A stretch of DNA of 41,746 nucleotides from Candidatus Omnitrophota bacterium. Its GTDB lineage: Bacteria > Omnitrophota > Gorgyraeia > Zapsychrales > Fredricksoniimonadaceae. Shown here piece after piece: positions 24,001-36,000 of this stretch. Numbering within the stretch: the stretch's first letter is position 1; every line of letters starts with the position of its first letter. The position numbers and the translations under genes were made by a program. Under the pieces are notes generated by a model. That model saw only the letters and a list, made by a program, of their open reading frames with translations, ran no database searches and had not been told where the DNA came from. The DNA lies in the NCBI GenBank assembly GCA_015233335.1, contig JADFXX010000016.1, forward strand, positions 1-41,746. Reading direction: 5' to 3'.

Positions 24001-27000
24001 ACTTTTAGCAGCCCGGATGACTCATAACGGCTATTTAATAGAAGCAAAACGTTTGCGCAAATGGCTGGACAACAATCGTGATCATCCTCTCATCGGCAAG
24101 ATTCTTGACTACATTAAAAAGACCCATCACATTAATCGACTGCGGTTGTTAAAAGCCTTATATGACGATTTGGACTGCATGGATGAAATAAGGGTTGCAG
24201 GGACATTACATTTAACAGGGTTTCAATACGCAGGTTTGTTAAAAGCGCACGGGATCAGGGACTTAAAATCATATTTCCAAGAAACGGACCATCAGATTAA
24301 GGATGATGAAAGAACTTTTGCCAACGCAAATAGAGACATTCTTGGATTGGTCCTTTTGCCATGGCAAGAACCGCAACCTATACCTAAAGAAATACCAGCC
24401 AAATTAGTTTCCCGCCTCATCAGGGTTTCGAAACGCATAAAGAGGGGGCCTAGAAAGCCGTCTGAAGCGAAAACAGCTGATCTGAAGGCCACAACTACTG
24501 GACCAAGCAAACCCAAGGCTAAGCCGGTAGAAATCAATGAAAATGTCAAGCCATTGGGAGATGTCCTGGATGGAAGTCTTGAACCAGCGGTCATTGCCCC
24601 TGAATATGTGCGTCTGGTATTAGCGCAGGCTAAGAATATTATGGTACTTGATGAGCCCATGGTGAATTTCTTTTTCAGGGTCATCCATGCCAAGTATTTA
24701 CCTGCAGAATTATATCAGGAAGTCTACGGCGTCTTATTTAGTAAACATAAATCATTGATCTTCTCTACAGCAAAGATATTTGGCCTTCATGATATCGAGG
24801 ACGAAGGGTCTGATGCGCTCAGGAGGGCGATAGAGACTTTTACTTTTGAAGGGGCAAAGTTTAGTGTCTACGCAATAGAATGCTTGAGAAATGCATTTAT
24901 GGATGTTTTGAGGAAGAGAAGAAGGGAGTGTGAAAGGTTCACCTCTCTTGCTCAAAGGGAAAGAGATGGCCTTGACGAACATTACGCAGAAGATCCTCTT
25001 ATTGAGCAGGAAAGGGATGGTCAAATAAATCTAGTAAGAATTTTGGCGTGTTTGGCTCCACAGGAACAAGATTTATTAAGATTGTTGTGTGGTATAGGGA
25101 CACAGAATGACCAGTGCTATACATTTAAGGAAGCAGGGGCGTTATTAAAAATTGGAGATGAAGTCAAAGTACGGCAGATGAAACAAAGAGCCATCCGAAA
25201 AGTACGCAAACATTTTTCATTTGATTGTGTGAATCAAACCTTGAAATCTTTAGCAATGCTCCCATCGTCAGAAAATCTAAGGGGACTTAACAGGGCTATT
25301 GCTCAGGGTGAAGAAGAAAAGTTCATTGATGATCAGGCGCGCAGCGAAGAGTTGGGGCGAACCCGGGCCAATGGCACACGTGCTCCCCCGTTGTGGTTTG
25401 TGTTAAAGCATCTGTTTGTGATCAAGGTTGTGATCAAGAATGGAAAACCAACAGCCGTACGACGCCCTGCCACGATTGCGGAACTTCTGGACATCTACCG
25501 TTTTGCTAAACAAGCGGACGAGATTTACGACTACACCAAAGATATTCAGGATGCCATCCGATTCCATCAAAAATATAATAAGAACAGACTCATCACCAGC
25601 GACGCATTAGCCATGGTAGCTCACAGGGAAGTTTCTGATATTGCCCGGCTTAAACAATTAATGGATGGCCGGGACATCAAAGATCCTCAACAAATTAATG
25701 CTCATGTGGGTTTAATCTGTAGCAATAATGAAGTTAAGACTGTTGAAAGAATGGTGGATCTGTATCTTGAGGGGAAAGTAAAAGTCATTTTAGTTTCAGG
25801 GGGGCAAGGAAGATTGACCATTAGTCTGATCAGAAGATGCGTGAAAGAAGGATTGCCTGTCAGGTTAGGACAGGGACAGGATTTGACATCTCTTGAAGAT
25901 CCAAGGTATGCGGCGCTTCAAAATCTGGAAGATCATTGGATTTATAGCGTGTGTGCGCCCGAATTGGCTAAATTAACCAACGTTACGGATGCGGCACTGA
26001 TTAAACAGGTGATTATTGAAACGGCACGCAAAAAAGGAGGGGTCATTCCCGAAGGGGATATCATTATCGAGGACAGGTCTCAAACAACTAAAGAAAATTT
26101 TGAACTATCCTTACCCCTATTGCAGGGGCTTAGAGAAAGATTCAGTCTACAAAAGGGACAGGTTTTACAGGTGCTTTATATGCACAATCCGGATGTGCAG
26201 TTTAGGGCAAGGGCGCATTTTAATCTTTTTGATAAGCAATGGCAGGACGAGGGCATTAAGGGCAACAGTTATACTATAGATTTTGATGAAACGCAGGTGC
26301 CGGATGTTAAACGCGCCAAGTTTCTATTGCAGGAACTATGGCGTATTGTGATCTATTCTGCTAAGGGAGATCTTCTTGCGCAATATGGTCATGAATATGG
26401 ACTTCAAGCGATTACCCAGGATTGCTGGAAGGTAGTTACGGAGTTGATTAAGGATGAACAAACATTCAGTGAAGTTCGGGAGAAATTATTTAAATTTACG
26501 ACTCTTGATACCAATATCGGCTTTGCGGATAAAAAGAAATTATTAACAGCTTTGAGCAGGGCTGTGAGGCAGGCACCTTTATCAGCGGAGTTGTTGAGTT
26601 TTATCGATTGGGTTTACAGCGCGCCATTCAGCGCTGAAGCATTAGCTATGGCTGGGCATATGTTGGCGGAAGATATCCGTTTTGTGTTTTATAACGATCT
26701 GGGCCGTGCACGTAGTGATAAAGATGTCCTAAGGCTCTTGAGGAGATTCGAAACTTGTTGGCAGGGGAAGATGGCTCGTTCGTTTAGTTCCCTTAGACGC
26801 ATATTCGGGACATTTTGGCGATGGCGTTGGGAAAGGGCATATTATCGGGACATTTTGATTATGTTCATTAACGGTAAGCCTGTGGGGGGATACGGGGTTG
26901 GAATTCATCGTAAGGACAAATGGGCGAACGGTGAAGGGGTTTATCTCGATGAGGAATATCGTTTTAACGGTCATGGATTCCTTTTTGTGCGGGAGATGTT

Positions 27001-30000
27001 AAGACGACTGCAGGCGAGGGGTATTACAAAGTTGTACGTCGGGAATTCCGAATATGGAAGAAGTGGGAATATTCGTCTAACTCAGGGTGCGCAGGCCCTG
27101 GCCCAAAAAGTTACCGGTCATTTCTCCTCAGCGGTTTCTGAGATCAAATATTACCCGAGCGGAAAGATCAAGCAATATACTTTGGAGCTTCCCAAGTGTT
27201 TGTTATTTTTAATTGTTGGAATTCTGGGGCCATGGATTTATCAGCAGTTATTTACAACTCAAGCATCCGGCCACAGACAAGCGATCCAGACCGCAGGACT
27301 GGGTAACGTATTTTCAGAGACTATTTTTGCACATCCCGGATTTCTTATTGGGGCGGTTTTAATAGCCTTAGGGGTATGGGTTTATAGATTTTGGAGAAAG
27401 TCCCTGTTAAGAGAAGTGCTGCCTAGTGTGATTCGGGAAATCTTTAGACAAAAGAATCCGTCGATTACGGGAATTTTAGAAAAAGTGGTCAAAGAGGCAA
27501 ACCGCCGTCGCAAGCAAAAAAAGGAACAAATCAAAAAACAGCCTGTTTTACCTGCATCACGGGCTAAGGTTTCGCGAGTTGTTGTATCTCCTGGCAAGGG
27601 GGTGCCAACGGATGAGCCTGTTGACGTTCGTGCCGTGGTTCCCGCAAAGACTCTTGTCGTGTTGAGCCCTTCACATAATGTGCAGGATTATGCGCAGGCG
27701 GATTTGGCCCGAGACTTAACCAGCACCATTCAAAGCTGCACGGCACACATTAATAAAATTAAGAGATCCCCTTATTCGACAGTCAAGGCAATGGAAGAGA
27801 GCCTGGAAGGGGAGGTTAAAAAGGTCATTCGAGACAACCCCGAGCATCCGCTGGTAATAGAGTTTATGAAATGGCTTAATGAGGTTAAGTCCAAGGCCAA
27901 AGAGAACATTGAACGCCGCCAGCGCCAAGCACAAGATCGTTTGAAGTTAGAAGAGTTCCGCCGTGAAATTAGCCTGTTACAAGTTCCTAGTATTTCTGAT
28001 ATCCCCTCCGCGCGAAGCCAGCTTACTCTCATATTTGAAATTTTCAAGGGCGTTCCTGAAGCGCGAAAACTTTATGAAGAAGTCGACCATGCCATGTCCC
28101 AGCGTCGGCAACAGGCTCAAGAATATCTCAATCGCATAGAGGCGGGCCTGATCCTAACTTTCAAGAATATAACAAATGCAAAGGCAGAGACAGTAAACTC
28201 ACTGGAAGCACGATTAAATTCTCTTGGGCAGAGGCTAAGCGCGCTTGGTCAATTAAGACAGAGATTATTAGCAACGCCCGTACCGGCTGTTAAATCAGAA
28301 GAAGAGTTAAGCAGGGCGGTACTTGCACAAATTCCGCAGGAAGAACAAGAAAACAGCTGGGGGAAGGAAATTCTTAATGAAGTATTTGGTCTTTGGCGTC
28401 AACAAAGGCAAGAACACAAGCGAGCGACTTTACTGAATATCCAAGATTTAGTAGTACCACCACAGTCTTTTGCGAGCCCGGAGGCCTTGTGGCAAGGATT
28501 GTGGCAGGCAGTTCCTGTTAATTTTGCAGATGATCAAGAAATTTGTGGAGCTATCGATAATAAATACCGGGGACTTATTTATAGCATGACACAGATTTTA
28601 GATAGCCGCCTGGAGAAAATTTATCGAACAGGACGACATTTGTCCCGGGAAGAACTTGGATGCCGATTAGAAACAGCCGCGGCATCACCGGATTTTAACT
28701 GGGTAGACCTAAAAACCAAGACATCCAAGATCAAAGCCATAGCTCAACGCATTAGAGGCTCTGCTCCAGCAACACCCACTGCCTCAACAGCACCGATTGC
28801 TCCGGTGAAGGTCGACTTAGGCAAAGATCCGGTAGATCCTATCATAGATGCTTTAAAGTTTATCCAAAATGAATTGGTTCATCTAAAAGAAGATGGGATT
28901 CTTGATGAGAAAAGACAGGCCTTGATCAATACGGCACAGTTAATTGGCTTGATGCATGAAGAAGAGAGTAAGTTCAAGAAAATACCGGCTGGAGCCTCGA
29001 GGCGAGTTAAAGAATATCAGGGACTTTTAAATACCCTCAGAGGGGGTTTAAGGGCACGATTAAATCGGACGGATTCTTTGAAGGAGGAGCTGCCCGAGCC
29101 CCTGAGAACTCATTTAGAGGGAATGGTCAAAACAAACAAATTTTTTAGACCGATTATCCTGCTTGTCTTGGCCAATCAATCGGCAGCCGCAAAAACTGTC
29201 TGGGTTGAATTAATCCAGGAATACGCAGACCTATTGATAGGCGAAGGCAGGAATCTTAATCGCACGGAACGAAGTGCTGTTAAAAAAGTATTGGAATTTC
29301 TAGCACAACATCAGGTGATCAAGCAAACATTGACCCTTCCCATCACCTATCTTGTCGGCTATCTGGTGTATGGGGTGATAAGAGCAGGATGTCTCTTTAC
29401 ATGGAGAACGGAACATAAATATATTCACCGTTGGATCGAGTTAGAATTAGCGCCTGTCTTGGAGGCGCCGTTGTTTCGAGCGCTTCCCGAATGGTTGCTG
29501 ATGCTTTTGCATGGGAATTTCCCTCGGGACAATTCTCCTGAGGCCAAACAGCGACGATCTGGTATTCGTCAAATTAAAGCAGAAGGCAAGCGAGGCTGGC
29601 CGCATAACATCAAGGCGCATCGTCGGTATAACTTGAATAACCCCAGCGCAGCGCTGACGATAAGCTTGGGCCAGCCAGTACCAAATCGTCCGGGGCATAT
29701 AAAACGAGAAGACCGATTAGCGATGATCTCAAGGGCAGTGGGCCAATTACGGGAGGCAGGGATCGAGGCAAACTCGGATAATGTTATCGAGATATCAAAA
29801 CTGACACGAGATCAATTTTATCCTTTGGGGAGGACAACCTTAGAAACCTTGGGGGTTGTCTTTTTAGATCCTCTAGAAGCTATGCGCCGTGCGCAACAGG
29901 AAACAGTTACCCAAAGGATCGGGCAAATCCAAAGGGCTATCATCCTTCTTTTAAGAGAAGATCCCCGTAGAACCATTGAACAGACTGTTCTAGCGGCAAG

Positions 30001-33000
30001 GATGTGTCCGTGCGTTACTAATGGCGCTTTAAGCCATTGGTTTAAGAATAACTCCGGCAATGACAGGGTCAAAGGCATCCTGAATTTTATGGATAAAACT
30101 AAGAGGCTTAATCGGCTGCGTTGGTTAAAAGCTCTGTATCCCGGTCTGGATCAGATCCCATCCCAAGAAATAGCAAAGGCGTTAGGGATAAAAACAGGCG
30201 CGTATGCCAGCTTTTTGTCAAAGAATAATTTAGGCGATCTCAGGGAGTATTTTAGGACTAATCCTATTACAAAGGAAGACGAAGAATTTGCTCGGAAAAA
30301 TCGCAAACGTTTAGGTCTCATGATGGAGCCGGTCGGGATTCCCGAACAAAAGGCAATTGTTCGAAATGATCTAAGGGCAAAACCTGAACATATCAGTCCG
30401 CCGGTTAAAGCGATAAAACCGATTGTTCCGGGGATATTTGGCAATGAACAGGCTTCTGCGCCTTCCTATCCAAGGAAAAGCAATTATAAACCGGAAGATC
30501 TTGATGAGATCGGGTATGCAGGTGATGGAACAGTTAAAGATCAATTAAAGGGCTATTTTAAAGAAGCCAAGAATCATTTGGTTAATGTTCTTGATATGTT
30601 GATCCGTGATGAGAAATATGATTTGGCTGTTCAATATATCAAGATGCTGCACAGAAATAATTTAAGGATTAACTTTGGACTTTTATTAAATGAAGCCATT
30701 AGAGGATATCTGAAGGGGCATCCGGAGGGATTAAAGACTGGGGCATCCAGAAACTTGTTAATGATCTTATTTTTGACGGGATTCCTGTTCCTTTGTGGAG
30801 GCTGTACGAGCACAGGGACCACAATGGCGGCTATACCCATCGCTCCTCAGTTAGGTGCGTTTGCGTTAATTGTTTTTGCTTTGGGACTAACAGGTGCGTT
30901 AGCTTGGTTTATTATTAGAGGATTTAGCAAATTCCGTACGATGAAGGACATTGTGGAGACAGTTGATCCGCAAAAAGAGAATGCCGTCAAGGTTGAAGAA
31001 GGGCGTTATCCGGAATATGGATCAGCGATCGAAGTTAATGACAAAAATAGTGTGGTTATCAGTCAATTAAACATAAGTCCTGGATTTAAAACTGTATTAG
31101 ATACGGAAAAACAAAGTTTACGGCAGAAGCAAGGCTCGCTATATGTTTTACAATATTTTGATAATAAAAATAAACAGGCGACTATCGGAGCATTGGTCAA
31201 AGTAGTGGCCTTTAACGGGAGTCTGGTTGTTGATACTCTGCGTGACCCTGAAAGTGAACCCAGGAGAATGCCGGAAAAGTTTATTCATGAAGAAATTAAA
31301 CGCCGGCGGCCAACGGAGGTAGTATTTGTTGTTGATGGATCAAAGGGCGCGGAAAACAGGGATGTGTGGCCGGCTTTCTGTGATGCGGTTTCTCATAAAA
31401 TAGGAGTGATTCTTCCTCATCATTCCAGAGCCAAGGAGTCCTCTAAGGAATTTGCCCTGCGAAAAGATGAAATCCTCAAAAAGGCGGTGAAATGGACCGA
31501 CAAGAGGAAACCCGGATTTGTGTATTTTAGATCAAAACGCTTTGACGTCCACCATCAGATCAGGCTGTATTTTGCGGCCATGAGCTTCAGCAAGGTATTC
31601 CGGATCGGAGAGGTTACTTTTTGGTTCCAGAAGTTCGCGGACTATTTGCTTAACGGTTTATTTTTTGCGGCTATTTTAAGTTATGCAGACCGCCTAGGGG
31701 TATTGAATATTTACAATATGGTCATATCTTTTGCCGCGGTGATCCTTATTAAAACTTTTGTCAGTCCCGTTGTATCATTTTTGTTAAATGCGATCGTCCG
31801 TGAAAGAGGAGGGGACCTCCGTAATAAAATTAAAAAAGACGAAGGAAGCGTATGGCTTAAAAGGGAACAGGATCAGGATGCTGTAGAACATCTATTAAAG
31901 GTTTTTCTATATTTGGCCCAGGCCAACATAGCTACCTACATTTTATTTTTTCTACTGGTCCCTAAGAATTTATTTGGTCAAGTTCCCAGTCATTTCCTTT
32001 TATTTAATCTTTCACCTACGGTCTATTTGGCTGTCTTTTTGATGTTTTGGTTTTTACAAAGTGTTATGACCGAATTCAGCGACAAGTATTGGGACGAGCT
32101 GGTCACAGGTGCGTTATTGACCCAAGAGACATCCGTAGAGCGTGGGTTGGCCCGGGAATATGAGCTTATTAAAGGTGCGAGCAACTGGATCGATCATTTT
32201 GTCGGGGTATCCGCCATGCTCTTGGGATTAGGCATTTATTGGGCCGGCATCGCAGGACTATGTTTGCCGGTTTTATTGGCCGGATCGATCATCTCCGTGC
32301 TGGCCGCATTCTATTTACCGCTATGTGCCCATGATTATGATCTGTATCTCGAGTTTTCCACTAACGCATTTTCAGATACCGCTAGCATAACGGCCTTAAA
32401 GATCACAGAGAACCTGCAACTGAACATGAACCCCAAGGACATCCGTATTCGTAATGCAACACCTTTTAAGAGGGAAGATAAAAATGAAAAACAAGATAAG
32501 ACTTGGCTTCCGTGGGTAGAAGATCTAAGGGTCAAATTAGTTTATTGCCAAAAACCGATCGTGGTGTCTCTATTCGGAACTCTGCTCATTGTAGGAGTTT
32601 CACCGGATACTGTCATTCGATTACGCCGTTCGATGGGGTTTGTCAAAGAACAAGATTGGAGTATGGGAAAAACAGACCAAGGTTGGGAACTTGTTATAGC
32701 GCCTTTGGCTAATTGTGTGGATCAATGGGTGGATGCCCATGGGGCCCGAAAGCTTAACGCTTTGCGCCATCGGCAATTTGATAAGACAGATAACAGGAAA
32801 TTTTATGACCAGCGCTGGCATCATATTGAACGCATCAGCGCCGTGATTGAGTGGATCAACCTGCAAAGTGAACTACGTGATAAGCCGATGTATGTGATCA
32901 AAACCAATCTGGTAACTAAAGACGGAGACGTGATATATCATGCGATAACTCCAAGCGAATATAATGCTTTAACTCCTGAACAGAAGGCTAAATATACAGA

Positions 33001-36000
33001 TATTCGAAGCCTTGACCCCAAGCTGTGTGCTCGAGCCTGGCTTGGCGCGTGGGAATCGCCGTTTAGATGTTCCGGCCGAGATACTGGGAAAGTGATCGAT
33101 ATCAGGGTCATGGAATTCGGGGTGAGGACCTATCCGAGCCAAAGAGAACTTTCCGAGGACCAGAAGGAGGTCGTTCATGATTTGATGGGTAAGGTTGAGC
33201 ACTTAGTTAAAGACCCGCGGGTCATAGTTGAAATTTCTTCGGATGAAAGCCTCAGCTCCGATGGGGCCTTGATGTGGATTTCACCTACAGATAAAAATAC
33301 CTACACATTGTATATCAATAGCCAAGCCTTCAATAAAGCAGTGTCCTTATACACCAGCCAATTTTATACGGCCTATGATCATTACATGAAGCTTTTTGAG
33401 GGAAATATTATATATGAAGAATTTGAACATTTTAAGGACTTGAGGGCAAATGGGAAAACGGATGAAGCAAGCGTTCGAGCCCGGCACGTTGAGGCCTTAG
33501 CCCAAGATACTGACACTTTGCGCTCTTACTTGGAGGTATTGGATAATCCGTTGTTATATGGCGTTAAGGCAGAAGATCAATTCGGGCAGACCATAAGAGA
33601 TTTGGCTGAGCAACGGCCTTTTAGTACGCCTGCCCGTGCCTTTGAGGAACTCAGTAAAATTCAGCGAATGGCCCGTAATAGTCGCAATATCGTTCGCTCC
33701 GGGGATGGTCAATGGGCGTTGGTAACTTATCAAGGTCAAGGGAGGGCGTATCTATTTAGTCTCCCTAAATGCGAAGCCTCTGAGATCAATATTGGTTATG
33801 GGGTGAGGTCTGCGGCGTTTTCTGCGGACGGCCGTTATCTGGTTGTGACCTTTAATGATTTGACAGGTAAATATTTTGATCTGAATGCCAAAGACTTTAA
33901 TGGCATTAAATTTGGGAAGAATATCAGGAACGTTTTTATAACTATTGGCAGTCGATGGCTCATTGTGACTCATGAAAAAGACGAGAGCAATGACGAACCG
34001 CATTTTCAGAGTCTCGTAGATTTACAAAACCCTCAAAATACGTCGGCTTTAGCTGGCATCATCGGTCCAAATGCGACCTCTATCGAAGTTTCTGGGAAAG
34101 CGGACTTGGCCGTTATCATGAATCAGGACAATCCCTATCCATCTATTGTTGATTTGAATACTCCGTCAAATACTTCAGGGATCAATCGTCTGATCAGTAA
34201 ATTTGGCCAGAAATTACAGCAGGTCAAGATTTCTGCGGATGGCCGAAAATTGGCAGTGGGTTATGAAGACAAACACACTGTTCGTATTTTCACTATTCCT
34301 GGTCGCCATTCTACTCCCGCAGACTGGACAGAGTACGCCGTCAGCATACGAGGGGATGTCGAGTTTATTGTCTTTTCCGAGAATAGCCAGAAGTTGGCTA
34401 TTTCACAGAAGAATAGCGGGGCGTTGGTTTTTGACGTTAACGGCTGGACGTATATTCATATTCCCTTCCAGCGCGAAATAGCCTGGATGGGCTTAACACC
34501 CGGCGGTCGGTGGCTTTTAGTTGTTTATTCGACAGGTGGTTCAAAAATGGCAGGTCGGGCGTATTTGACCGAGAAAAATGTTGAAAAACGTCAGGAACTC
34601 ATGGAGATACAAAAAGAGTGTCAGGGAATCGAAATTTCACCTGATGACCGGTGGGTACTTATGTTAAATAGTAAGCATCAGGCTGTAATGTGGGACACGC
34701 TCAATTGGAAAAAAGAAAATATTGCCGGAGAAGTAATCCGAGCTGAATTTTCTCCGGACAGTCAACGTGTAACGATTGTGTATAGGAGCGGTCCCAACAA
34801 AGTATTCGATTTGTGGCTTAGGTCCAGACCAAATTTGCTAGAGGAGGTATTTCACTTAAAAGGCATAGAATCAGTCGGTATTTCCGGGGATGGACAATGG
34901 GCTGCGGTCATTTTTAGAGGCAAAGAACAAACTTCCCGGATAGCCTTGGTAGATTTTGAAAAAGGAATGAAGTTAATTTTACCTTTTGATGCCTCGGCAT
35001 GGCACGACCTGAAGTTTTCAGAGGACAAGGAATGGATCACCTTCCGGGACAACGGATCGGATGCTGTCCATGTTTTGCCGGTCGATCTTTTTATGTTTTA
35101 TGAGGAGCTTAACAGTAAGATCATTCTTCTTAAAGAGTTTATTGTCGATATTGAGGAGAGGCAGGCAGGTCAGGCTATGGATGATCTGCAGTACGCTTCC
35201 AGTCTTTTTGATTATCGTCGGGCCTTATTGATTCTGCCCCAGTTGCTTCCAAGAATTATTTTTAGTCAGCCTGCACAAGAAGAACCTGAAGACTTAGGAG
35301 CACAAACCGGCGCCTTGGTCAAGTTGCTGGAAATTTTCGATCCCGCTGAAGCTGCAAAGATTAAGAAAGTCCTAGAACTCCACACTGCCTCACAAGCGGC
35401 AAGGCAGGTCATCCATCAGGCAGTCCGCAATCAAGTGGATTATGCCCACAGGCAGGGCCGTATCCGTTCATTGACGGAGGAAGAAAGAATTGAAATAGCT
35501 GATCTGCTGGGATTCGCGGCACACCATAAGGGAATGATTGGGAAAATGAATATTCACGTAGTCACAGATGAGTTTCCTGCCGGGGGTCATGCCAAACGTG
35601 AAGGTCAGGACGTGACTATTTATATCGCGCCGGGTCCGGGATGGAAGGGGCGTTTGGTGCATGAGCTGGGGGCCGCCTTAGGGTTTTCACACAGCCATAA
35701 TGTTGTTTTACAGAAGGTTTATGATGAGCAGGGCTTTGGAGCGTTTAGAACGCTCATGAACTCACTTTTGGCTTCGGTATCTCTCATCCGCGGACCTGAT
35801 GAGCCCATCACCGTCATAGATCCGGATGCCAATCTCCCGTCACGTAAAACGATCATTGATACGCTTTTAAATACCCTGCAGCTTAATGACTTGGCTCTAT
35901 TGCCGTATCAGGGACGGGTCATCAGTGTCGAGCAATACAACGATAGCACAAAAGTAAGACGGATATCTTTTCCTCAGCCTTTACCGGTCACAGTTCCTTC

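Noticed and set aside
31270-31320. KFIHEEIKRRRP as a tenth zincin-like HE site
   Set aside because: Lacks the preceding strand context and any following His at plausible spacing; sits before a strand in a different pattern.
34852-35052. Antisense peptide SCHAEASKGK resembling another repeat-derived peptide
   Set aside because: No inverted-repeat structure found at the DNA level around 34990-35020; likely chance.
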